Positions 16,678 through 27,221 of a DNA stretch of 64,000 bases are shown piece after piece. Source of the stretch: CAZRKC01 sp964600665 (GTDB taxonomy: Bacteria; Bacillota; SLNR01); contig CAZRKC010000006.1 of NCBI GenBank assembly GCA_964600665.1, positions 1-64,000 on the forward strand, written 5' to 3'. Position 1 is the stretch's first letter, and each line of letters opens with the position of its first letter. The notes below the pieces were generated by a model. It searched no databases. It had not been told where the DNA came from and worked only from the letters and a program-made list of their open reading frames with translations. Both the position numbers and the translations under genes were made by a program.

Positions 16678-18333
16678 TCAGCGACCTTGATTGCGCCGTT
16701 TCAACATGATGACGGATCCCCATAATGCCATTGCATACATCAATGAGACGGCAGATGAACCGCCCGTATCGGGAATCGTTTCATCCTCACCTGCAGCCAT
16801 GGGGGTCCCGCTGACCTCAGCTGATAATGCACTGAAATAGATATTATGTCCAGCCTGAACTGCAAAATAATAGGGAGTCCCATTGGTTAGACCTGTGATC
16901 GTGCATGATGTACCGTTATATACCGACTCTTCATGGGTTAATGATCCGGATGTCGTCCCATAGTAAATGTAGTAGTACGCACCGGGAACACTATTCCAAC
17001 TCAGTTGCACATACCCATCTCCCCGGATTACTTCCAAGCCGGTGGGTACAGGGGGTGTTTCGTTGTCACTGACCTGAACGGGAAGGTTGGCAGCTCCCAG
17101 TTCTGCCCCGCCAGTAGGGCTACTGAGCACATAAGCGTAATCCACATATCCATGGTATTCGCTATCGTTGAGGGTTGTGCAAGGGATATACTTACTACTG
17201 CCGTCACCGTCTGCCCATGTCAAGGTACCGGAATACGCTGTAAAATGAATCCCTGCTAATGCCGTGCCTTCCACTGTGTTGTAAGACACGGATACTTCTC
17301 CGTCTGTGCCGCCGACCCGCTGGACCGGTATGAAACCGGAGTATCCTTCATATGTGCCCATACTGCTATATTCAAATTGGATCAAACCATGAGACGGCGG
17401 CACCGCTACGGTCACCGTAACTGTCCAATCCTGGGTCGTACCATCATCTGCTGTGACCGTGTAGTGGACGGGACTGGAAAAATCCTGTCCCACTCCAGAT
17501 GCCGGCTGTAAGGTTGCATCAGGAGATACGGCGATGTCAGGGATTAAGGCGGTGATATCCGTACCATATGCGACTTCTATCGTCACAGTGTGCAAATCAT
17601 TATCGATCAGAGCTGCACCAGTTTCCTCACTTAGTGAAAAACCGGTAATCAACTTTGCACTGCTGGCCAACCGCAAAACCACATCATCGAACGCAATCTC
17701 GTTCGTTCCGATATTGCCGGCAAATAAGCCCACATCGGTGGCATCCAGTGACGGATGCATGGGAATGTCAGCAGCTCGCAGTGTCCCGTCAATATAGATG
17801 GTATACGTCCGAGCCGTCAGATCATGCGCCATCTTGACATGATACCATTGTCCCATTGTATAGGATTGAAGTGTCACTAAGTTTCCTTGATCACCATTAG
17901 AGATGGCTTTGATATTCCCATCCGACTCGAAAAATATCCCGGCAACCCGAGTTCCCCAAGTGCCAGCCGGGTTGTAGAGAACGAACCCTCCCGGCCAGGT
18001 CGCCGAAATCGGTCGCACATAAGCCTCTAAAACCAATGTCTCGGGTAATGGTGAGGGCAACGAAACCAGCTGTTCCGATGACCAAAAGTGAGCACCCTGG
18101 AGGCGAAACACTTTGGTGGGTGATCCATCATGTCCATTCATGGTCATCACTTTTTGATTGGCATCGCCAGTCCCATTGTACAGAATCCGGAAAGTGTCAG
18201 GATACGCATCCTCTGCATAGCTTTCAAAACTTTCGCTGAAGAATTCCAGTGCACCAAAGACCGGAACAAAGGGTACACATATGACAAGCAATGCCGCAAG
18301 CGTTAAAGCAACTAGCTTCTTGATCACCATCAT
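16678..18333 (-). CDS. Secreted multidomain surface protein with IPDTG sorting signal
   Basis: 551 residues. Signal peptide (about 1-28), a concanavalin/LamG-like domain to about residue 225, a cadherin-like bacterial Ig domain (about 230-312, ending TADDGTTQDWTVTVTV), a Calx-beta domain (about 318-432) and a fibronectin type III domain (about 434-515). The C-terminus is IPDTGG, a hydrophobic segment and KRRNQGR, a sortase cell-wall signal with Ile in place of the Leu of LPXTG. The protein at 57011-58444 ends in the same motif. The domains suggest carbohydrate or matrix binding; no enzyme motif is visible. Confidence 0.8.
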   Translation of the reverse strand: MMVIKKLVALTLAALLVICVPFVPVFGALEFFSESFESYAEDAYPDTFRILYNGTGDANQKVMTMNGHDGSPTKVFRLQGAHFWSSEQLVSLPSPLPETLVLEAYVRPISATWPGGFVLYNPAGTWGTRVAGIFFESDGNIKAISNGDQGNLVTLQSYTMGQWYHVKMAHDLTARTYTIYIDGTLRAADIPMHPSLDATDVGLFAGNIGTNEIAFDDVVLRLASSAKLITGFSLSEETGAALIDNDLHTVTIEVAYGTDITALIPDIAVSPDATLQPASGVGQDFSSPVHYTVTADDGTTQDWTVTVTVAVPPSHGLIQFEYSSMGTYEGYSGFIPVQRVGGTDGEVSVSYNTVEGTALAGIHFTAYSGTLTWADGDGSSKYIPCTTLNDSEYHGYVDYAYVLSSPTGGAELGAANLPVQVSDNETPPVPTGLEVIRGDGYVQLSWNSVPGAYYYIYYGTTSGSLTHEESVYNGTSCTITGLTNGTPYYFAVQAGHNIYFSALSAEVSGTPMAAGEDETIPDTGGSSAVSLMYAMALWGSVIMLKRRNQGR

Positions 18334-18528
18334 CGACTCCTCTCCATCCTCATGATACAGGTATTCGCACAGATGAAACCATTTCCTTTCTCCATATTCA
18401 ACTCATATCAATTTATCTTGATCATTTTTCCCTTTGACCCCGATTAAATCATCATCGACCCATCCCATTTGGTATTCCATATGATTCAAAGCCTCGTTGC
18501 CTGTTCAAGGAACCCCTCTAGTCCGTAA

Positions 18529-18560
18529 AAAAAGGGACCATCTCATGATGGTCCCTTTTT
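18529..18560 (-). terminator. Bidirectional terminator after the aldehyde oxidoreductase
   Basis: A 13-base inverted repeat (18529-18541 with 18548-18560) with A residues on one side and T residues on the other, 12 bases from the stop of the gene at 18572. Confidence 0.85.
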
Positions 18561-18571
18561 GTGAATCAGCC

Positions 18572-20434
18572 TTACATCGCTGTTTCAGCCCAGCCAATAC
18601 CCAGTTCATACAGTTTCGCCTTCGTTGGTACGCCGTTTGCATCCCAGCCCATCATGGCATAGTATCCCTGAATAGCTGCTGCCATGTTCTCCCGCTGGGC
18701 GCCAACGCCTTGCAGGGGACCATTTGCAAAGGGTTCATAAAACCGCTCCGTCAGCTGGTCGTCTTCGGTGGTGAACCCTTCTCTGACATTGAAACACCGG
18801 GCAAGGGTTGCGCTCCGCTCGCCCACTTTCATCATTTCCAGTAAAGATGTATCCCAGCCGGTAACTGCCCGGACCAAATCTTCCTTCTGTTCCGGTTTCC
18901 ACGATACAAATACACACATCACCGCACAGTTGTTGAAATGACCCCAGTTAGAATCATACATCATCATCCGGACTTTTGCCAGACTCATATCATCCGCCGG
19001 CAGCGGTTCCAGAATCCCGAAGGAGCGCAAACTCCCGGTGGATTTCACATATGCCGTATCGTGGATATTATGCACATGGTCAGCACCTGTGGGAGAAACT
19101 GCATAGCCTAATCCCAGGGCGTGTTTCAGCCGGGGTTCGTGCATGGGTACTTCCTGGCCTTTGACCTGGATGGCAAAATGTTCAGCACCTTTGCCGATGG
19201 TCTGCGCTGCCCGCTTGGTCCCTTCCGCTAAAAGATTACCAAATCCTTCTCGTTTGGCAATCATCTCCACCATTTTGACCATGGCTTCACCGTTGCCAAA
19301 CTTGAGTTCCAGACCATCCGTATCAGCATCCGTCAGCAGTCCTTTTTCATAACATTCCATGGCAAACGCAATGGTCACGCCCGTGGAAATCGTATCCAGG
19401 GAATATGCATTGCACAACTCATTGGCTTTGGAAATCGCTTTGATATCGGACACGCCGCATGTGGAACCAAAGGATCCCAGGGTCTCATATTCGGGCCCGC
19501 CGTAACGGGGATCAATGTGATACCCTTCTTCAGATGCGACCACCCGCTTGCAGTAGACCGGACAGGCAAAGCAGTTCTCCCGTTTCACCAGAATCGTATC
19601 CACCAGCGCCTGACCATTGATCTGATCGGCACCATCAAAGTGACCCTGAGTAAAGTTTTTGGTGGGCAAGCCGCCGGAAAGATGCAAGGGCATCAACACA
19701 CCCGGCGTTCCGTACATAGTCATACCGCCGGATAGATCTTTGACATTGTCAGCAAACCACTTGGCCATCTCCTGGACTTTCTCCGGGTCAGCCAGAGGGA
19801 TCGGTTGTGTACCCCGGACCACGACCCCTTTGAGATTTTTGGATCCCATCACAGCACCCATCCCCGTACGACCGGCGGCATGCTTTAAGTCATTGATGAC
19901 ACAGGCATAACGGACCATGTTCTCCCCACCCTGCCCAATCAGGGCAGTCCGGGCATTGGCTTCACCCATGGCATCCCGCATCGCATCCTGGGCTTCACCG
20001 GTGGTTTTGCCCCATAAATGGGCGGCATCCTTGATGGTCACATCCTCATTTTTGATCTCCAGATAGACAGGGCTGGCAGCCTTTCCTTCCACGATAATGG
20101 CATCATAACCCGCTCGTTTCAGTTCAGCCCCGAAAAATCCTCCCACATCCGCTTCACCATATCCACCCGTCAAAGGAGATTTCGCTCCCACACTATTGCG
20201 GCCGGATCCGGCAATGGGTGCACCTGTAACCACCCCCGGTGCAAAAATCAGCTTGTTTTCCGGACCCAGTGGATCGGCTCCTTTGGGTACCTCTTTTAGT
20301 AAATAGTAACCGATGATGCCCGAACCGCCAAAATAGGTCCGGTAAAAAACATCATCCGGCATTTCTGTGGCAATCGTCCCGGTAGTCAGATTGACCCGCA
20401 GAATCTTGCCGTTATATCCGTTTCCCATATTCAT
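18572..20434 (-). CDS. aor: Aldehyde:ferredoxin oxidoreductase
   Basis: 620 residues, the normal length of the tungsten-pterin AOR family; oxidises aldehydes to acids with ferredoxin as acceptor, or the reverse. The N-terminal domain begins GYNGKILRVNLTTG and holds FGGSGIIGYYLL and GAPIAGSGRNSVGAKSPLTG. The [4Fe-4S] ligands are in CFACPVYC (C-x2-C-x3-C), with a further Cys far downstream. No ferredoxin or molybdopterin gene is adjacent. AAGGGGG lies 4 bases before the first ATG. The gene indicates an anaerobic metabolism. It is followed by a strong terminator. Confidence 0.94.
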   Translation of the reverse strand: MNMGNGYNGKILRVNLTTGTIATEMPDDVFYRTYFGGSGIIGYYLLKEVPKGADPLGPENKLIFAPGVVTGAPIAGSGRNSVGAKSPLTGGYGEADVGGFFGAELKRAGYDAIIVEGKAASPVYLEIKNEDVTIKDAAHLWGKTTGEAQDAMRDAMGEANARTALIGQGGENMVRYACVINDLKHAAGRTGMGAVMGSKNLKGVVVRGTQPIPLADPEKVQEMAKWFADNVKDLSGGMTMYGTPGVLMPLHLSGGLPTKNFTQGHFDGADQINGQALVDTILVKRENCFACPVYCKRVVASEEGYHIDPRYGGPEYETLGSFGSTCGVSDIKAISKANELCNAYSLDTISTGVTIAFAMECYEKGLLTDADTDGLELKFGNGEAMVKMVEMIAKREGFGNLLAEGTKRAAQTIGKGAEHFAIQVKGQEVPMHEPRLKHALGLGYAVSPTGADHVHNIHDTAYVKSTGSLRSFGILEPLPADDMSLAKVRMMMYDSNWGHFNNCAVMCVFVSWKPEQKEDLVRAVTGWDTSLLEMMKVGERSATLARCFNVREGFTTEDDQLTERFYEPFANGPLQGVGAQRENMAAAIQGYYAMMGWDANGVPTKAKLYELGIGWAETAM

Positions 20435-20460
20435 CGTGCCCCCTTGTCTAGATTCTCATG

Positions 20461-20943
20461 CTATCTTCGCCAACTGGAATGAATCTTCCTACCCGTGGTT
20501 GATACAAAGTGATTTTTTGCCTGTTTGGCCCAAAGACCGACTCCCAGCCAGGCTGCTCCCGTGTCAATGAGCACATCCTGCCACTGACTGCCCCGGCCCG
20601 GCATCCACATCTGGATCCCCTCATCCACCAAAGCGAGACCCAACACCGTGAGCAGTCCCCATTTGATCGGTATCTTGGATAACATCAGCGCCCGTGCCAT
20701 CAAAATTCCCAGCACCAGATACAATACGCCGTGAGCCATCTTTCTCACTTGATGATGGAGGATATCCCGACTCACCGGTTCCAGATGGAGCCATTGTTCC
20801 ACCTGTCGATAAACCGGCTCGATCCGCCGGGTGACCAGCTGACTTTGTTGACTGGAGGCATCCGCCGGTACCAGAGAAAAACTAAAAATGAACCCGGTCC
20901 AGCATATCACCATCCACCAGGCGATTCGGGTCTTAAGGGTCAT
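20461..20943 (-). CDS. VanZ family membrane protein
   Basis: 160 residues with four hydrophobic helices. The VanZ core is visible: KMAHGVLYLVLGILMARAL and LVDEGIQMWMPGRGSQWQDV. Named after the teicoplanin-resistance protein VanZ, but most chromosomal members have no known role. The ATG overlaps the end of pgi by 4 bases, so the two are translated together. Confidence 0.85.
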   Translation of the reverse strand: MTLKTRIAWWMVICWTGFIFSFSLVPADASSQQSQLVTRRIEPVYRQVEQWLHLEPVSRDILHHQVRKMAHGVLYLVLGILMARALMLSKIPIKWGLLTVLGLALVDEGIQMWMPGRGSQWQDVLIDTGAAWLGVGLWAKQAKNHFVSTTGRKIHSSWRR

Positions 20944-22235
20944 GATTCAAAACCCGGTTTCCCTAGGCGTCGGAACATCTCCCGCTTGTATGCTTCCACA
21001 CCCGGCTGGTCAAAGGGATTGACACCCATCATGACAGCGCTGACGGCACATGCCACCATGAAGAAATAGAACATTTCACCCACGGAAGCCGGTGTCAAAT
21101 CCGCAACCTCGATTCCCAGTACCGGCACACCCCCTGCCATATGGGCTGTGCGTGTTCCTCGGGCGGCCTCATGGTTGATCCCATCAAACGCCTTTCCGGC
21201 TAAGTAGTTCAATCCATCCAGGTCCCCAATGTCCCGGGGGACCGTCAGATCGCACCCGGGGTCTGTCGCCCATAGGACCGTCTCAAATACATGCCGCTCA
21301 CCCTCTTGCATGTACTGTCCCATGGAATGCAGGTCTGTGGAATATTGCATCGTAACGGGAAACAGTCCTTTGCCCTCTTTCCCTTCACTTTCGGCAAAGA
21401 GCTGTTGGAACCAGCGACCCAGATATTCCAGCCGGGTATCCCAGTGAATGAACGCTTCAATTTTCTTCCCCGCCTGATACAAATATTGACGGATGACAGC
21501 ATACCGCACAGCAGGGTTTTGCGGATTCAGTTTCAGATAACGCTGCCGGCCGGTCTGGGCCCCGGCCAGGATGGATTCCACAGGAATGCCGCAGGCCGCC
21601 ATTGGGAATAACCCGCAGGGGGTTAATACGGAATAACGTCCACCAATGGTTGGCGGGATGGTAAACCGACGATAGCCGGCATCATCCGCCATGGTCCGCA
21701 AGGCACCGGATGCAGGGTCTGTGGTCACATAGATCCGTTCAGCAGCCTCTTTTGTCCCGTATCGTTTTTCCATATAGCCTCGGAGGATGCGAAAAGCCAA
21801 CCCGGGTTCCGTGGTGGTTCCGGACTTGGATACCACATGCAAAGATACCTCCCCCTGGTCCAGCTGGTTCATCAAATCGACGAGATAACCGCCGGATAAA
21901 TGATGCCCGGCCCAATAGACCCGCAGGGAATCTTCTTGATGAAATGGCGGTAGCAGCAACTCAAGCCCGGCCCGAGCACCCAGGTAAGACCCGCCGATGC
22001 CGATATTGACCAGCATAGTGGTGTCGTCCTGAACTTTCTCTGCGGCCGTCTGCATTCTGACCAGCTCGTCCCGGTCGTAGGTCACCGGCCAGTCACGCCA
22101 ACCTAACATATCTGCATCCGGTACCCGCCCGGCACACAGCCGGTCAAGGCTTGAAAGGCCCCGGTCCAACCAGGCACCGAGATCCTCTCTGACCCAAGGT
22201 TCAACTCCCGCTTCGCGCAGCACAATGGGTTCCAT
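20940..22235 (-). CDS. pgi: Glucose-6-phosphate isomerase
   Basis: 431 residues; interconverts glucose 6-phosphate and fructose 6-phosphate. Landmarks: VNIGIGGSYLGARAGLELL, VVSKSGTTTEPGLAFR (sugar phosphate site), GGRYSVLTPCGLFP and GQYMQEGERHVFET; the C-terminal catalytic Lys is in PFDQPGVEAYKREMF. Length and motifs fit the shorter bacterial Pgi type. ATG 22235 follows AAGGGGG at a good distance; a longer upstream frame is not needed. Confidence 0.95.
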   Translation of the reverse strand: MEPIVLREAGVEPWVREDLGAWLDRGLSSLDRLCAGRVPDADMLGWRDWPVTYDRDELVRMQTAAEKVQDDTTMLVNIGIGGSYLGARAGLELLLPPFHQEDSLRVYWAGHHLSGGYLVDLMNQLDQGEVSLHVVSKSGTTTEPGLAFRILRGYMEKRYGTKEAAERIYVTTDPASGALRTMADDAGYRRFTIPPTIGGRYSVLTPCGLFPMAACGIPVESILAGAQTGRQRYLKLNPQNPAVRYAVIRQYLYQAGKKIEAFIHWDTRLEYLGRWFQQLFAESEGKEGKGLFPVTMQYSTDLHSMGQYMQEGERHVFETVLWATDPGCDLTVPRDIGDLDGLNYLAGKAFDGINHEAARGTRTAHMAGGVPVLGIEVADLTPASVGEMFYFFMVACAVSAVMMGVNPFDQPGVEAYKREMFRRLGKPGFES

Positions 22236-22335
22236 CAGCTCGCCCCCTTTCCAGGACACAAAAGAGCCGACGTATCCACGCAAGCTCTTTGTTCGATTCC
22301 CACATATTTCGCTCAATTGTCATGGTTTTCCTGCC

Positions 22336-23352
22336 CTATCGCTTCAGTTCCACCCAACTGGAGTGGATGGCACTAAATTCCTCCAGCGCTCGCCCGGTGC
22401 CTTTGGCTACACACGACACGGGATCGTCTGCGACCACTGCCGCCACACCCGTTTCTTTCGTGATCAATTCGGCAAAGCCGGACAACAGCGCCCCCCCACC
22501 AGTCATGACCAGACCTCTTTCGGAAATATCACCGGCTAATTCAGGGGGTGTCTGTTCCATCACAAATCGCACCGTGCGGACAATGGCATCCAATGACTCT
22601 TCCAAGGCAGATGCAATTTCATCTGATGCGATGGTCACTGTTTTGGGCAACCCCGTCAGCAGATCCCGCCCCCGCATTTCATAGGTTTCGTGGCGAAATC
22701 CGGGCATGGCGCTCCCGGCAGCGATCTTGATGTCTTCTGCCGTCCGCTCGCCGATGAGCACATTGTGCGTGTCCCGGACATAGCGGATAATGGCTTCGTC
22801 CATTTTATCTCCACCCACCCGGATGGATTCACTGATCACGATCCCGCCGAGTGAAAGAACGGCAATATCCGATGTGCCACCACCTACATCCACCACCATG
22901 TGCCCTGCCGGCTGCATGATATCCAAGCCTGCACCCAGGGCGGCTGCCAAGGGTTCTTCGATGATCTCCGTCTTGCGGGCACCGACTTGTGCGGCTGCAT
23001 CGCTGATCGCCCGTCGTTCAACGGATGTCACCCCCGTCGGCGCACAGACAATGATCCGGGGTTTGACCAATGCTTTTTGTCCGCTGATCTTGCGGATAAA
23101 ATACTTGAGCATGGCTTCCGTAACTTGATAATCTGCAATTACGCCATCCCGGAGGGGTCGAATCGCCACGATACTCCCCGGGGTCCGCCCCACCATTCGT
23201 CGGGCTTCTTCACCGACAGCGATTACCCGACGGCTATGGGTTTCGATGGCCACCACTGAAGGTTCCCGCAACACAATACCGCGACCCTTGACAAAGACCA
23301 GCACAGTCGCAGTTCCCAGATCGATCCCGATGTCCGTAGCCATCCCTAACAT
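22336..23352 (-). CDS. MreB/Mbl-type cell-shape protein
   Basis: 338 residues, a bacterial actin homologue that guides lateral wall synthesis. Phosphate 1 loop DIGIDLGTATVLVFVKGRG, phosphate 2 VVDVGGGTSDIAVLSLGG, and the adenosine motif GLVMTGGGALLSGFAELI are intact. No mreC or mreD is adjacent, so this is more like Mbl or MreBH of Bacillus than the mreBCD operon copy. GAGAGGGG is 7 bases before ATG 23352. Confidence 0.92.
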   Translation of the reverse strand: MLGMATDIGIDLGTATVLVFVKGRGIVLREPSVVAIETHSRRVIAVGEEARRMVGRTPGSIVAIRPLRDGVIADYQVTEAMLKYFIRKISGQKALVKPRIIVCAPTGVTSVERRAISDAAAQVGARKTEIIEEPLAAALGAGLDIMQPAGHMVVDVGGGTSDIAVLSLGGIVISESIRVGGDKMDEAIIRYVRDTHNVLIGERTAEDIKIAAGSAMPGFRHETYEMRGRDLLTGLPKTVTIASDEIASALEESLDAIVRTVRFVMEQTPPELAGDISERGLVMTGGGALLSGFAELITKETGVAAVVADDPVSCVAKGTGRALEEFSAIHSSWVELKR

Positions 23353-23474
23353 ACAAAAACCCCTCTCAAGCGGAAATATTAGTCGATGCGCAAATTTCGA
23401 CAGTTTACGCAATATTCCTTTTTGAAATCCGGATACTTTGTCGTTTTTCGTAAAATATTGCGAATTTTCAGCAA

Positions 23475-26220
23475 TTATAGTCTTCCTCCGGATGCAGACT
23501 CATCTTCTTCGTCCTGTTCATCCAAAAGGGACAAAAATAAACTCACCAAATGCGGGTCAAACTGAGTTCCGGCACAGCGTTGCAGTTCGGCTACGGTGGC
23601 TTCATGGGTCAGCGCTTTCCGGTACGGGCGGTCATGGAGCATGACATCGTAACGCGTCCACAATGGCCACTAATCGGGCAGTGATGGGGATCCCCGCGCC
23701 TCTGAGACCTTGGGGATATCCACCTCCATCCCACCGTTCATGATGAGCCAGAATCGCACCCGCAATGGGGGCAAGTTCATACGACGCATTGGCGATCCGA
23801 TAGCCGATTTCCGTATGTCGGCGCATGATCACCCATTCATCCGCTGTTAAAGGACCGGGTTTGTTCAAGATCGTATCCGGAATAGCGATTTTACCGATGT
23901 CATGGAGGGATGTCAACAGACGTACCTCGTCTAGCTTGCTATCCGACAAACCAATGGCTTTCCCCAGCCGCACGGCCAGCATCTGCATCCGGCGAGTATG
24001 GGCTTCGGTTTCATTGCTTCGCTCCCACAGGGTCTTTTCCAACAATGCAATCACCGCACTCCGATAACTGTGGCTTTCCAGCAGCTTGTTCCGATACATC
24101 CGGTCTTCAGCATCCCGGATTACCAGATCGATTCGCTGGTGAGGGTCTTCTTTTGTGGCGACACCCATGGACATACTGATCCGGATGGGTTCGGCATACT
24201 GGTCTTCCTGGTTGCGCCGGATTCGGTCAGCCAGCAATTCCGCTTCCTGCTCCGTTGTGCGGGGCAACAGCACGATAAACTCATCTCCACCCCACCGCGC
24301 TACGATATCTTCCTTACGACATACCGTGCGAAAAGAATCCGCCACCTGTTTTAAGAAGCGATCTCCCTGGGCATGTCCAAATGCATCATTCACCAGTTTC
24401 AACCCGTTGACATCCCCCACCAGGATGCTCAAAGGCAGTTGACGGGGCGCATCCAACCGCAGCAGTTCCTCTTCAAAATACCCCCGATTGTACAAACCGG
24501 TGATATTATCGTGAAAACTGATGTAGCGAATCTTTTCATCAGCCGCCTTTCGGTCAAAATAGACGCCGATGGTCTCGGCAACGCTCCGCAATAAACTGAT
24601 ATCTTCCTCCCGCCAGACTCGGGGTTTCGTTTGGTCAGTAAACCCTAAAAATCCACGCATCGCCCCGTCCTTGGTAAAGAACGCCACATTCAGGATCGCC
24701 CGGATCCCGCCCCGGATCATGTCTTCCCGTTCAGCTGCCGCCGCTTCCGGAAATTCCGTCACATCATGGTAAACCAGAATGCCAGCCGACTTTAAGACTC
24801 CATAATACCAGGACATCTCCCGGGTATCCGTTTGCCGGCCTACAGGCAACCGATTCTCGGTTCCCGGTGCGATCCATTGGGATATTTTTGTCGCATAAAC
24901 TTCCTGGCCATCATATAAGTAGATAAACGATGTGCTGCAATCCACCGCTTCTCCGAGAATCTCAGATACCAGATTAAAGTCCACATCATCTTGACTGACA
25001 AAGATGCTCAGGACTTCCGAAATTGCCTTCTCGATTTTGAGATGGTGTTCGATCCGGGCCTCCCAGGCTAACCGTTCAGTCACGTCCCGCATGGTGGAAA
25101 GGACACTGTCCCGCCCTTTATATGAAATCAGCCGGCTATGGATCTCCACCGGGATCACCGAACCATCTCGCCGGCGAATCCGGAGGGTGTATTCCGCCTC
25201 TTTCCCTTGCATCAGCTGTTGTTTAATGTGCCCATACTGTGCAAAAGCCGAAGGATCATCCAGATCCGCAGGGTTCAAGGACAGCAGCTCATCCCGGGTA
25301 TATCCCAGACTTTCACGCATCGTCCGGTTTACTTCCACCAGCGGACCGGATACGCCTTCCGGGTCAAAATTGTACACGCATGCCATATCCGTAAGATTAT
25401 CAAAAAGGGAACGAAACCGCTCTTCGCTATCCCGCAACGCCCGCTCCATGGTAATCTGCTCGGTGAGATCAAAAACCGAGCCGATGATCTGCACCACCTG
25501 TCCATCCAGGATCACCGGTGAGAGATGGACGCTTTGGATCCGGTATCCCGTGGGAAACTCGCGTTCGGCTACATAATTTAAAGGTGTTTGACTTTGGACA
25601 CACGCTGCAAACCGTTCATGGATCCGATTCCCCATGTCGGCACCGAAAATCTCATGGGGTGTCCGCCCAATGATCTCACGGCTGCTCAATCCCACATACG
25701 CCGCATTTGCCCGATTAAAGCGGCGATAGCGAAAGGTCCCGTCAGAGGCCACATCCACTAAAAACAGAGGTGTCTGGGATCCATTGAAAATGCGCTCGTA
25801 CTCCTGGTATGTGCCCGTCAGACGGACGGCAGCGTCCAATTCCTGGAGGTACCGAATCAGAATCATATGGTAAGTCTGCCCGCACCAAGTCACTGGCTGT
25901 CGTTCCACCGTGACCGGATAACGGATCCCAAGGCGGGACTGCAGCACATACTCCTGGTGGGACGGTGTCATATCGTCCGGAGAACCTTCCTCCGAAATCA
26001 ATTCCATTATCTCCTGCACCGGTTTTCCGCAGGCATCGTCCGATGCGTAGCCCGTGAGGGCAGAAGCAGCCGGATTAATTTCCACCACCAGTCCCGCATG
26101 GTCGGTCATAATGATGCCTTCAGATAAATGGGATACAATCGCTGCGACACCTTGAAGCAGGTCGCAGCTGGTTGCCGGATCTATCGGTTCGGTTCGGGTC
26201 CGTTGATTTTTGTTTTTCAT
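23475..26220 (-). pseudogene. PAS-PAS-PAS-GAF-GGDEF-HD-GYP protein with one frameshift
   Basis: The main frame (26220 to 23632, 862 codons) holds three PAS domains, a GAF domain (about residues 395-560), a GGDEF domain with an intact RWGGDEF motif (c-di-GMP synthesis) and an HD-GYP domain (HDIGK, HHERWDGGGYPQGL; c-di-GMP breakdown). At about 23650 the frame breaks in IVDA; the missing end (YDVML-DRPYRKALT to FDPHLVSLFLSLL) continues in another frame to TAA at 23475-23477. One extra base explains it. The GGDEF part should still be made, while the HD-GYP part loses its last 60 residues. It may be a real mutation or a base-calling error. AAAGGGAG precedes the start. Confidence 0.85.
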
Positions 26221-26286
26221 CAGTCCACTCCCTTTGATCGGCTTGACCCTTTTTTCGATATTTTCTCACAAATCCCTGTTAAAAAT

Positions 26287-26316
26287 AAAAATTGGTGTCC
26301 AATGACACCAATTTTT
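26287..26316 (-). terminator. Terminator after the chagasin-like gene
   Basis: A 13-base inverted repeat (26287-26299 with 26304-26316) with a 4-base loop and T residues on either strand. Confidence 0.85.
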
Positions 26317-26350
26317 ATCCATTTTGTGAAAAATGTTTCCTCTTAATGGC

Positions 26351-27061
26351 TCAGTCGATCTCAAACCAGCCGGTCGCTGAACCGTGAATAGTCAAATCAC
26401 GGGATATCAGGATCTGTTGGGTGACCGCATCACAAATTTCCATCACCACATGGATATCCATGTCAACCGGTGTTTGATCCAAATCCGGTCCCCATAAAGC
26501 ATCTTCTCCCCATCGCGTTCTTTCCGGCTCAGAGGATATCCGGTTTAAGAAACTGCCCTCACTCACAGACCACCGATATTCTACCAGACCTACTGGAAAT
26601 ACCCAGGATGGTTTCACCATGATCCCTTGATGGCTGGACATGAAGGTCGTATACCGTTTGATGTCCGGCTCAACAGCCAGTGGAGGCATCTCCGTCTGTG
26701 TCAATGAGCCGCCGGGTTCAGCGGTGATGTGAATGATCCGTTGCTCCACAGCTTGATCCATCCCTTCCCATGGGCGGTAATAAGTTAGGACCAGATAGGC
26801 ATCCCCTGCCTGAATATGCCGGAAGATCCATATCCGGGTCCCAGACGCACCCACGAGACCAGTTGGCGCCGGCTCAAATACATCGGAGCTGATCTCCACC
26901 ACGCCGCCGGGAAGCAGCTCACATGACCACCGGTAACCCGTTGATGGATTCTCCGGCAGGGACAGGCGAAGCTCCCCATGAGTCGCACTGGAGTTGACCT
27001 GAGCTTGACAACCACTGAACATGATCACCGGAACCAGAATCAGCCATATCATCCGTCTCAT
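26351..27061 (-). CDS. Lipoprotein with chagasin-like (I42) protease inhibitor domain
   Basis: 236 residues. A lipoprotein signal ends in FSGC (Cys about residue 18). The first domain (about 27-115) has the three chagasin loops: NPSTGYRW, GLVGASGTRIWIFR and YYRPWE, which in the I42 family plug the active site of papain-type cysteine proteases. The second half (about 120-236, KPSWVFPVGLVEYRWSVSEG) is unknown to me. It is a single gene with its own terminator. Extracellular inhibition of cysteine proteases is the family function; the target here is unknown. Confidence 0.75.
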   Translation of the reverse strand: MRRMIWLILVPVIMFSGCQAQVNSSATHGELRLSLPENPSTGYRWSCELLPGGVVEISSDVFEPAPTGLVGASGTRIWIFRHIQAGDAYLVLTYYRPWEGMDQAVEQRIIHITAEPGGSLTQTEMPPLAVEPDIKRYTTFMSSHQGIMVKPSWVFPVGLVEYRWSVSEGSFLNRISSEPERTRWGEDALWGPDLDQTPVDMDIHVVMEICDAVTQQILISRDLTIHGSATGWFEID

Positions 27062-27144
27062 GATTATCCTTCTCTCCTCGTTAATCCCTCATCATTATTG
27101 ACGCATGCGCTACGGATAAGTTCCCAAAAATTATCTGACCTATA

Positions 27145-27172
27145 TTGACATTCACATAAATTTTGCTAAAAA
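27145..27172 (+). promoter_or_regulatory. Promoter of the hsp20 gene
   Basis: TTGACA (27145-27150), 16 bases, TAAAAA (27167-27172). The CIRCE-like operator begins 2 bases downstream. Confidence 0.6.
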
Positions 27173-27174
27173 AA

Positions 27175-27201
27175 TTTGCTCTCAAGGGGTGGGAGTGCTA
27201 A
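27175..27201 (+). promoter_or_regulatory. CIRCE-like HrcA operator
   Basis: TTTGCTCTC, 9 bases, GAGTGCTAA. The CIRCE consensus is TTAGCACTC-N9-GAGTGCTAA, so the right half is perfect and the left half has two mismatches. Its place between a promoter and an hsp20 gene supports the call. Confidence 0.7.
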
Positions 27202-27221
27202 TTAATAGGGAGGTGTGTCTC

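Noticed and set aside
23475..23663. Separate 62-codon gene after the GGDEF protein
   Set aside because: Its sequence is the missing end of the HD-GYP domain; treated as a frameshifted part of one gene.
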